From Microcebus murinus (taxonomy: Eukaryota > Chordata > Mammalia > Primates > Cheirogaleidae): a stretch of DNA of 64,000 bases. This document shows, piece by piece, positions 36,750-45,611 of this stretch (the first letter of the stretch is position 1; every line of letters starts with the position of its first letter). The notes below the pieces were generated by a model. It was not told the DNA's origin and ran no database searches. It saw only the letters and a list, made by a program, of their open reading frames with translations. The DNA lies in contig NC_134110.1 in NCBI RefSeq assembly GCF_040939455.1, forward strand, positions 101,461,001 through 101,525,000. The letters are read 5' to 3'. A program made the position numbers and the translations under genes.

Positions 36750-37653
36750 CAAGTTGGATATCCCTTATCGGAAATGCTTGGGATCAGAAGTGCTTCAGAT
36801 TTTGAATGTTTTCGGATTTGGGGATATTTGCATATGCATAATGAGGTATCTTGGTGATGGAACCCCAATCTAAACACGAAATTCATTTCTGTTTCATGTA
36901 CACCTTATACACATAGCCTAAGTGCAATTTTATACATTTTACATAACCGTGTGCCTGAAACAAAGTCCATTTACATTGAACCACAGAAAGCAAAGGCATC
37001 ACTATCTCAGCCACCCATGGGGACAATCTGGGGTTGTTTGGCATCACCATCATTCCTGACTCTGAATTTATATGCTCCTGATAGGCAATCATTTTCTTAT
37101 ACACATTCACAAATCTGTAACAGTAAGAACTATGACACCCCACTAACACAGTGAAACAGTAATGTTTGGGGGCACAAAGCGGCGCAGGAGCATCGTCGGG
37201 GATTCGCGCCCACTGCTAACAGCAGGCAGCAGCGGCCTCGGTCCACACCTGAAATGCTGTGTCTGACTGAAAGGCTATTATACACTGCATTTATTTTTTT
37301 AGGTGAGAAGAAACTTTAGAAGCATTTGAGGGACCAGGAAGCGGGTCCTCTAGGGTTGAGGGAGGAATTCTACTGGTGGCTTTTTAAAATGCTGCCCCCA
37401 GAGTCATCTGCCTCAGTAACAACTATTTTCTTCTGAGGAGTCTCTCTTATTTTATCAACTGGACTAATGTTCTGCGCTGAATGCACGCTGCCCTGGTCCT
37501 TCCATAGGCCCATCACACATTTCACCATGTCCCATGTCACCTATGGCCACTTTTCCTGCAGTGTTAACAATGTCATCTTCATTGTCCACTTGTGGCGTCA
37601 TGTTGGCACTCAGTTTTGAATTTCGGATTTTCAGATTAGGTAGGCCCAACCTG
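36750..37653 (-). mobile_element. Tigger-family DNA transposon with transposase remnant
   Basis: Both terminal inverted repeats are visible: CAAGTTGGATATCCCTTATC on the left, and AGGCCCAACCTG on the right, followed by the TA target at 37654-37655. Sub-terminal text (TGCATAATGAGGTATCTTGG, TTCATGTACACCTTATACAC) matches Tigger consensus sequences. On the minus strand at about 37460-37620 a piece of the transposase C-terminus is readable (DNEDDIVNTAGKVAIGDM, then CDGPMEGPGQRAF). At 904 bp it is an internally deleted copy of a longer autonomous element, and it is inactive. Confidence 0.85.
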
Positions 37654-37695
37654 TAGCTTCTTTGCATTGTGAGAGAAACAGGCTGGATGACTTAA

Positions 37696-38078
<383 letters not shown>

Positions 38079-38089
38079 AACATCTATCT

Positions 38090-38865
38090 TAAAAAAGAGA
38101 ATCAGTTTCCTTTACGAAGTTCAACAGAGACTATTCTACATGAATTACAAAGGAAAAATACTAAAGACCCTCCACTATAAACCACCCCCTCTTGCTACCC
38201 ACACCCAGAAGATGGAACCAGACCACCCCAGCTTCCAGTAAATTCTCGGCTCTTTTGAGAATTCCAATAGAGTGCTACATAGAGTTCCCGTTTTAATGTT
38301 TACCTGAGAAGGATAAATGGGTAAGAGATGGATAAAGAATTCCATAATTTAGAAATTGACACTGAGGAAAACTCCAGTGCTTTCTTCTCAGTGAGCTGAC
38401 TTATTCAGCGAATAATCTCAGATATGTTAGACTTTGGAAGACAAAACACATGTGACTGAGAATATTTTATTTGTTTATGCTGTCATTTATCCACTGGTCA
38501 TTCACCCAACAACTATCTGTGGAGCAGCCACACGTGCCTCTGGCTACCCTCCCCACTGGCCTAAAGGGCACTCTTATCCTTGCCTTGCCTCTTTTTGTCC
38601 CTTCTTTGGTTGACCTTTCCTTGTCATGCCTTAATGGCGACACTACCCGCTGACCCGCCCTTCACTCTCTTATCTCTCTTGACGGTCTCTGTTGGGAATC
38701 TCATCCAAACTAAAAACCATCCTGATCCGTAAATGACTCCCAGAACTGGCTCTAACCCTGGCTCTTGTCCGCATTTCCAATTCACAGCAGGCATTTCTAC
38801 CTAGAGATCTTATTGGTAGCTCAATCTTGGTTTGTTACAAATAATCAATTTGTTTTAACTTTCAA
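38090..38865. other. Unique sequence, no gene recognised
   Basis: No repeat or exon was recognised with confidence. Moderately C/T-rich after 38500; it may grade into the following L2. Confidence 0.4.
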
Positions 38866-38869
38866 AAGA

Positions 38870-39190
38870 TTCCTCCTCTCATGTCCTTGTTTCCCTTGAA
38901 GACATTTATCCAGCTGCTGATCAGCTCCTGTCTCTCCCCTGCTCCCACATCCAACCCACGGGACAGTCCCAACAATTCCTTCTTGGAGAATTCCCTTGTG
39001 TCTACTCTGTCTTTTTTACTATCGCTGCCACGATTCTGGTTCTAGGGTTGAAGCACTGGCCTCCCAGCTGGCCTCTACACTTCCCTGCTGCCCATCCATT
39101 CTACCACGGCCCCTTCAGAAAGATCGATCTTTCTGAAGATCTTTCTGATCTTTCAGAGCGATCTTTCTGAAGCACATCCTTTTCCTGTGG
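38870..39190 (+). repeat. Probable L2 fragment containing a local palindrome/duplication
   Basis: CCAGCTGGCCTCTACACTTC, CCTGCTGCCCATCCATTCTA and the terminal GATCTTTCTGAAGCACATCC follow the L2 stretch '...ctccctgcttccattc...cagccagagtgatctttttaaa'. Between 39114 and 39172 the GATCTTTCTGA motif is present about four times. Confidence 0.5.
39114..39172. repeat. Perfect 24-bp palindrome plus GATCTTTCTGA tandem copies
   Basis: 39114-39137 is a perfect palindrome: TTCAGAAAGATC directly followed by its reverse complement GATCTTTCTGAA, with no spacer. Imperfect direct copies of GATCTTTCTGA follow at 39137-39148, about 39149-39158 and 39161-39171. The structure can extrude as a 12-bp-stem cruciform. 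It probably arose by slippage or template switching within the L2 host sequence. Confidence 0.95.
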
Positions 39191-39224
39191 AAATATCTAA
39201 CATTCCTTCCCCAAAGGGCTAAAT

Positions 39225-39562
39225 TCCGTCTTCCCAAAATTCATGTTTTGAAATCCTAACCCCCTCAGTGTCTTAAAACACTGTCTTAAAACATGACTGT
39301 TTTGGAGACAGAGTCTTCAAGGTGGAAATTAAGGTTAAATGAGGTCATTAGAGTAGACCCTAATCCAATATGACTGGTGTCCCCATCTGAAGAGGAGATG
39401 AGCATATGGACAGCACAGAGGGAGGACCATGTGAAGCTCAAGGGTAAAACAGCCATCTGATCTTGAACTTCTAGCTTCCAGAAAGGTGAGAAGATTAATT
39501 TCTGTTGTTTAAGCCCTCTAGTCTGTGGCTCTCTGTTGTGGCAGCCCCAGTAGACTAATGCA
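39225..39562 (+). mobile_element. MLT1-type LTR (ERVL-MaLR)
   Basis: TTCATGTTTTGAAATCCTAA, CCCCCTCAGTG, GTTAAATGAGGTCATTAGAG, TAGACCCTAATCCAATATGA, CTGGTGTCCCCATCTGAAGA, CAGAGGGAGGACCATGTGAAG and TTTCTGTTGTTTAAGCCCTC match an MLT1-like LTR in sense orientation. It has a small internal duplication of CTGTCTTAAAAC near 39270-39295. The reverse strand has a 153-codon open frame (39286-39747) that is a shadow of this repeat. Confidence 0.85.
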
Positions 39563-39809
39563 AGGTCCTGTGCGGACATCCAGGACCACAGAGGATCCCA
39601 CACTGTGCCCCAGATCCCCATTCTCATCCTGCCAGCTGCACGGTGGGCGGCCTGCCTGGAGCTCACAGCCAGCCCATTCTTAGGAACTGCCCTGCAGTGG
39701 CATTCCCGACCTCTGTTCACCTCCACCCTTGTCTCTGACCAGCCCAAAGGCTGGGCTAATTTCTACTTTCCAGTTCCTAGGAGAGGGTGCCATACAGCTC
39801 TAAGTGATT

Positions 39810-40230
39810 GTACCAGTCCGTTTAGGCCGAGCTACACTGGAGTAACAACTGACCCCACTGCCTTGGCAGCTTAGGACAACAAAGGCAAGTTTATGTTCAT
39901 TTATGTGACCATCCATCAGATGCAGCTCTGCTCCAGAAGCAGCATGTCTGGGATAGACGAGTACCAGCTACAGAGAAAAGTGAGATGCCAGAGTCACCAG
40001 ACGGCTCTTGGACGGAGCATCCATTGCCTTCCTTTACATTTCTTTGGCCAAAGCATGTCATGTGGCCAGACTTTGATTCAAGGGTGAGGGAAGTTCAACC
40101 TTCTCACAGGGCGCTGCCAGTCATCGGACCCAACCCCTGGCAAGGAGATAGCACTCGTAACCCCTCCACAGGGAGGGGTGGTGAGTCCAGCCATGTCAAG
40201 CTGACCCTTGCAAGCCTGGTAGGCTAGATG
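39810..40230 (-). repeat. Possible LTR-type repeat (antisense)
   Basis: TACCAGTCCGTTTAGGCCGA, GCTACACTGGAGTAACAACTG, CCTTGGCAGCTTAGGACAAC, TTTGGCCAAAGCATGTCATG and AGCCATGTCAAGCTGACCC recall a mammalian LTR repeat that opens 'tagttaggctatgctgcagtaacaaacaaccc...'. The name is unsure and the boundaries approximate. Confidence 0.4.
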
Positions 40231-40234
40231 GATA

Positions 40235-41449
40235 TTCTGCCTCCAAATTCAGGGGAAGCCTGATTGGATTAGTAACTAAAGAGGCCTTAGAATAAAGTAG
40301 AGACACCGTAGTCTGACACCACCCAGAGACTATACTGATCTCCCAGGGATATTTAAAGAGCAATGTCTTATTATCTTAAGCTGAAATTCATGACGTCCAA
40401 CTTCTTTTCAGTTCCACATTCTACGTTAAAGAACAAAGTGTTGAAAGAGCCTTTGTAGAATACTGCCGTGTAGATCATTTGTACTTTGTGGCTATCATTT
40501 TAACACCTCTTAAAGCATGGATATGAAATCTGGGAAAAGGACATACCAAGGACCTTCAGGATTACCCTGGAACCAGAGGAGGCAATGTTCCACAGGGAAG
40601 TGCCACTCAGTGCAGTACCGTGCTGTCCTTGCATGGGGAGTTCTCCTGGCACTGGAAGATTGCTCTTAGTGTCTATGTGCTTTTTCAACAGCAAAGCAAC
40701 CTGTAAGATCAGCAGCCTCTGTCGCCCTATTTACTGATTAAGATTGTCCTCTGACTTGCTGCTACTTGAAAATCTTGTCATTTTCAAGGCTGTCCCTCCT
40801 TCTTAAATTTGGCTCACTGCTACTCAGATCAGCTATCTATGCCTTTTAAAATCTAAAATGTGCATTTAAAATGGAGTTTTGGTGGCTTTTTGTTTCTTTG
40901 GTGTGAAAAATTAGAATTTAGGCCATCCTAAACCAACAGATAGGAGGTACACAAAGACAAAAGAAGGTCAATTGTAAGGTTCACAGAGACAGCTAAAAGC
41001 TGAAGCAAAATGGATGGAGAGTGCAACTTTGTCCAGGCATCTCTTTTATGAATAATTCTAGAAATTTCTAGCTTGTATTGAAATAAATATCCAAATCCAG
41101 GTCACGTCCCTCTCCCGGCTTCATGAGTCAATGATGGTGAAGTTTGGCATCCTCAGACAACCATATGGGGGAAGCTTGTGGGCATGGCCTGGCAGAACAA
41201 GACTCCACATGTCTGCCAACCTACTGGGCTCAGGAGAATTTGCTCTTGAGCAGAACTTATCACACTGTGACTGAAGCAGCCTGAATTCAACGTGTCAATA
41301 AGACCAACTGTGCCTGAGTTTTGAACTGATTACTTCTTAGGTCGATCTTGTGTCATAGTTCAATCAGAAGACACTGAGAGTGTGATATTTTATTGAGTTG
41401 AACAATAGAGTAATAGAAACAGGTATACCTATTTATGGGAAAGTTTTTG
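40235..41449. other. Unique sequence, no gene recognised
   Basis: No exon or repeat was identified. No open frame exceeds 70 codons. Confidence 0.45.
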
Positions 41450-41455
41450 GGTGAT

Positions 41456-41791
41456 TGTCGCGCCCCCTCGCCAGCAAGGAAGACGCGGCAACCGGAGTTC
41501 TTCTGACAGTGCTTTAATGGGGTTCCCTTTAGACTTACATGATGCGGAAGACCCTGAGCACAAGCTCTCACACACTTATATACTCTAAGGAAGGGGGGAA
41601 GTGATGGGGATAGGTTAAGAGCGCGCGAGGGTTATTACTGATAGGCCAAGCTAAGATCCTTCATATGCATACTTGATGAGACAGGAAAAGCCCCTACACC
41701 TGCGCGGTTCACCCTGTTTATCAGTCTTGTAGTATGGGTGTGACCAGGAAGCCGGCGCCATCTTGAAATGGCGTTAACACCGCGCCCCACA
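41456..41791 (-). mobile_element. CpG-rich solo LTR of an endogenous retrovirus, 6-bp TSD
   Basis: This 336-bp unit starts TGTCGCGCCCCC and ends CGCGCCCCACA on the + strand, so on its sense (-) strand it begins TGTGGGGCGCGG and ends GGGGCGCGACA (canonical TG...CA). It is flanked on both sides by the identical 6-bp GGTGAT (41450-41455 and 41792-41797). On the minus strand a TATA box TATATAAG (41575-41582) is followed by an ATTAAA poly(A) signal (41513-41518), giving a U3-R-U5 layout with a short U5. Six-base duplication suggests a class II (ERVK-like) family. Many CpGs persist, so the insertion looks young. No internal viral genes remain, so it is a recombined solo LTR. Confidence 0.88.
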
Positions 41792-41797
41792 GGTGAT

Positions 41798-42475
41798 CCC
41801 TTCAGCCCGTGTCCTGCGGAACTACAAATCAAATGTCTGCTTTGGGTTTGCTGATTTCCAAACTCCCTAGAAAACATTCAGTCAAATGTCAGGTTCACAT
41901 CATGTGCACAATGTGACTGAAAATGAAAGATACTGACTTTTAAAATACAACACAGCAAGTCCTAAACCCCTAGTGAGTTCCACCCCTTTCAAAGAAGCTA
42001 CTATCACTGACCTTAGTCCAAACACTGCCCATCCAAGATCAATGCTAAGAAAGGTGTCTCATTTACTGGGTCACAGCCAGCTAATGGGAAATAAGGTAAA
42101 GTAGGATTTTTCAATTTTTTGTTATTTATCATGTCTCATTTTAATGCATATTCAAATCTTACTCAAAAAGTGAACTCAGACTCAGTGAAAAACACACACT
42201 GAGCCCCAGAGGGAGGCGGAGCCGAGGCAGACTGCAGACAGAGTTGTGTGGCTAACAGAGTCGTGGTGTAAACATTGCCCTTTGTCACTTGCCCCTACCA
42301 GGGGTCTTTGTTTAAGAAAAAAGAAATTCAGGTTATTTTTTCCTCCCGACTTATCTTGATGATGTCATCTCTATGAAAGAAAATAAGTGCTTCTTTGTTA
42401 AATAGAAAAATAAGTTGGGAAAGTTTATAGTCAGAGTGGTTTTTACTCCCAACCCTCTTGTCCAGCTGAGGCATT
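41798..42475. other. Unique sequence, no gene recognised
   Basis: Ordinary AT-rich DNA downstream of the solo LTR. No repeat or exon was recognised. Confidence 0.4.
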
Positions 42476-42477
42476 TT

Positions 42478-42665
42478 CTCCACTCACTCACTCATTCATT
42501 TACACATTTCAGTAAATATCAAGACACCTGCTATGCCAGGAAGTGTGCTAAGAGTACAAATGACCAGTTAGTTTGTGGTTCTTCATTTATTGAGCTTACA
42601 CCCTAGGAGAGGACAAACAACGAAATTGATCATAAAACAGTCGAATACATGGGGAGATTGAAGGC
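42478..42665 (-). repeat. L2 fragment (antisense)
   Basis: CACTCACTCATTCATTTACA, CACCTGCTATGCCAGGAAGT, TTCATTTATTGAGCTTACAC, CCTAGGAGAGGACAAACAAC is the antisense of the L2 3' end ('...tcattcattcaacaaatatttattgagcacctactatgtgccagg...'). Confidence 0.7.
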
Positions 42666-42669
42666 CAGT

Positions 42670-43375
42670 CTTGGCCTCAAATGCTAGATGTCTTCAAAAA
42701 TCAAATCCACCCTCCTAAGCTCAAAGCCTCCTTGCCTATGAGCCCATTTAAAGGGATGTGTTGAAAGCACATTTATTCCAATACCTGGGATGGGTCATCC
42801 CTAATCTTCTTTAGCTTTTCCATTGAATAAATTGGTCTTCACCTCTGTTTTTGCTACTTTATTGGTATCCATAAATATTTTCACTTATTCTCATTTCTCT
42901 TGTTGCCACTACTTGAGTTCAGGCTAACACCATTTCTTGCTTAACATTCTACCCCTGCCTTCCCCGCTTTCTCCTTTCTCCCACAGCCCTTCCCTCTCCA
43001 CGTCCCCTGTCCTCCACTCTCGCTAAAAACCCACGCGAAGACGTGTCCCTTGCCGCAGCCCTCTGCTGGCCCTCGCAGTCCTCCAGTGCGCAGCCGGGCA
43101 CCAACGCGCCGCCAAGGGCTGTCCTGGGGTGCGGGCCTCTCTTTGTCGCTCTCACTTTCCCAAGACGATTGCGCGCAACGCCACGTCCTAGGAAGTTAGT
43201 AAGGAATCTTCAAGGAGAAAAAGTTCTGTGGTTAAACAAATTTTGGGAGCCCTGAGGAAAACAGTTACGCGGGGTTTTTGTTGTTGTTGTTGCCATCTTC
43301 AACATGTAAATATGTTTTCTGAATCTCCAAGAAAAGAATGCATCGTTCACTGTTTAACAAACATGACTAAAGAAT
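42670..43375. other. No recognised gene; CpG-enriched patch 43015-43195
   Basis: 43015-43195 contains a cluster of CpGs (ACCAACGCGCCGCCAAGG, CGATTGCGCGCAACGCCACG) in otherwise AT-rich DNA. The C/T-rich run just before it (42940-43010) resembles an L2 internal segment. No exon could be argued. A (GTT)n stretch lies at 43278-43292. Confidence 0.35.
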
Positions 43376-43381
43376 TTTGAG

Positions 43382-43438
43382 GCGCGCGCGCACACACGCA
43401 CACATGCACACACACATGCACACACCCGCACACACGCT
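43382..43438. repeat. Alternating CG/CA purine-pyrimidine tract
   Basis: GCGCGCGC followed by CACACACG, CACACATG-type units. The strict purine-pyrimidine alternation is Z-DNA-prone. Open frames read through it (Arg/Ala/Cys/Val-rich) are not genes. Confidence 0.9.
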
Positions 43439-43465
43439 CCTAGAGAGTGCCTCCCAGGACTAATG

Positions 43466-44072
43466 TTCCACATTGTGGGAGGCAGAATCACAGCCCCCAA
43501 AAGATGCCCAACTTCTAATCTCAATGGCAAAAGGGACGTCACATATGAGGTCAAGGTTAAGGACCTTGAGATGGGAAGATTATCTCTGATTATCTAGGTG
43601 GGCCCAATCTTATCGCAAGAGCACCAGAAGCAAAAAACTGAGGCTGCACGCAGAAGACAAAGGCAGGAGAGAAGAGGCAGAAGTCAGAGAGATTTCAAGC
43701 CCAAGAAGGATTTGATACTCCACTGCTGGCTCTGTGATGTGGAGGTCACATGAAGGGCCAGACAGACCTCTAGGGCTAACGGTAGTCCCAGCTGGCAGCC
43801 ACAAGGAAGCAGTGACCTGGGTCTTATACACATGGAACTGGATTCTGCCAACCACTTGAAGAAGCTTGGAAGCAGATTCTTCCCTGAGCCCTCAGAAAGA
43901 AACTCAGTCCTGCCAACCCCTTAATATCCACCTATGAGGCTCTGAGCAGAGGATGCAGCTGAGACACGCCTGTGCCAGCTTCTGACCGACAGTGCTGGGA
44001 GATAAGAAACTGTGTCATTTGAAAACACTATGTTTGGGGTAATTTATTGCAGAAGCAAGAAAAACTAACGTA
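43466..44072 (+). mobile_element. MLT1-type LTR (ERVL-MaLR)
   Basis: TTGTGGGAGGCAGAATCACAG, CCCCCAAAAGATGCCCAACTT, GGACCTTGAGATGGGAAGAT, TATCTCTGATTATCTAGGTG, GGCCCAATCTTATCGCAAGA and the closing AGATAAGAAACTGTGTCATT, GGGGTAATTTATTGCAGAAG reproduce an MLT1-like LTR over its full length in sense orientation. Diverged; no coding potential. Confidence 0.85.
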
Positions 44073-44084
44073 CATGTACAATAC

Positions 44085-44490
44085 TTGCCTCCAGCTCTCA
44101 CCACTGTCTGCCTGTATTGCACACACCATTTCTGTTGCCCAACCTGTGATGCCCTAAAACAGGTGGCCCCCAGTGTCTTGGGTTCCTTCCTTTGGCCTGG
44201 AATGCTCTTTCCATTGTTTCTCTTCTTTCCAGGACACCATACTCACCTCTCACGCCCAGCCCCAGGCCAAGGCCTGACTGCCAACTCCAACTGATCCCTC
44301 AAGGTTTGGTTTAAGCCCCATCCACTGTGTCATTCCCTGACCTCTGCAGGTGATGCCGTGGCACTCAGATCCCTGCCCATCTCTCCCAGAAGGCCTTGAG
44401 AACAAGGACAATAGCATGTTCACCTTTTCATCTCCAGTATCAATCTGGCATAGAAAAGGCGATCAGTAAATGTGCAGAGTCAATGAATCT
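44085..44490 (+). repeat. L2 LINE 3' fragment
   Basis: TTCCTTTGGCCTGGAATGCT, TTGGTTTAAGCCCCATCCAC, TCATTCCCTGACCTCTGCAG, GCCTTGAGAACAAGGACAAT and GAAAAGGCGATCAGTAAATG follow the last 400 bp of L2 ('...ttcctctgcctggaatgcc...tgagggcagggac...cacatagtaggcgctcaataaatg'). Confidence 0.75.
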
Positions 44491-44494
44491 GGTT

Positions 44495-45485
44495 AAGGAT
44501 AACTAACTAACAGCTTATATTATGGCACTGAACTTCAAAAGAGAGGTGGGAGCTGGCAGAAGAGATATGGGATTCTTCAGTATATGGATGTCCCTTGAAG
44601 TGCGTGGGCAGCACAGCTCACCCAAGCACAGAGGATGAGGATGACATTCCTGGGAAATATATTTTTTTCTGAAGTATTTTTCAGTTCCTATAGATTTTGT
44701 TACCCTGAAACTCCCATCTCATTAAATAGAAGTCATTCATTTCTTCAGGAGAGGGACAATACAGCCTAGAACAAAGTGTCTTTACTTGGCTCTGAGTTTC
44801 TTAGTAGCCTTTGTTTGATCCACAGTTGGGCAATAGACATGAAACCCCTTTCTGTAGAGAGAGACAGGGATTTTCTAAATTCCAAACACTTTTCATTTCA
44901 AGAGTTGTGCTCTAAGGCTGAGCATATGGCTTTAACATAAGCCACAGTGTAGTGGGTATAGAGACATGTTAGTATCTTGTCTAATGTTACATGTCTAGTG
45001 ATTTAAAAGAAGGGAAGTCAACCCAGGTATGGGTGACTTCCAAACCCATACTTTCTCCTACTGCAGCTTATTCTCAAAGGAATTTACTACTTCTGAAAAC
45101 AGTCGTTTTCATACCTGTCATCCCATATGCTAGCTGAGGCTTAAGGGCCTTGTGGTAGAGAAGATTAACACATGAACAGGTGTCGCTCTAGGTGACCTCG
45201 CATGTGAATCCAACTCTTACACTCTAGATTGCTATAAGAATGTTGGTTTCCTTCTTTAAACATTAGTTTCAAGTCTTGTAACTGTCTCATGTGTAAATTA
45301 ATACCTAAATCTTAACCACTTTGGATAATTCCATCAGTCATTTAACTTATAGGCAAAAGATACTAGGCATATGAACTGTTTGCCTGAAATGAGCACCAAT
45401 GCAATTCAAAGCAAAAAAATATGGTTTATGGTATCCCTCCTTCCCAACAGAGAAACTGAACTGTGGGCATAGAAATGCCATATGC
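44495..45485. other. Mostly unique sequence; possible MIR relic 44960-45070
   Basis: TGATTTAAAAGAAGGGAAGT, CAACCCAGGTATGGGTGACT, TCCAAACCCATACTTTCTC resembles the antisense head of a MIR but lacks the rest. Otherwise nothing was recognised. Confidence 0.35.
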
Positions 45486-45489
45486 ATTG

Positions 45490-45610
45490 GGTAGTTATTT
45501 AGTTATTTAAATAATAGTTTAATGTATTTAAATGTAGTTATGTAGTTATTTAAATAATAAATTTAAATAAATAATTTAAATAATCATGTAGTTATTTAAA
45601 TAATAAATTC
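45490..45610. repeat. AT-rich minisatellite-like tract
   Basis: A 24-bp unit (ATGTAGTTATTTAAATAATA plus AATT) occurs identically at 45540-45563 and 45586-45609, with a degraded third copy at about 45491-45517. The intervening DNA is also TTTAAATAA-rich and self-complementary, so it can fold into hairpins. Confidence 0.85.
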
Positions 45611-45611
45611 G

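Noticed and set aside
39286..39747. Open frame of 153 codons on the minus strand
   Set aside because: Its larger part is the reverse strand of an MLT1 LTR; no protein similarity was recognised.
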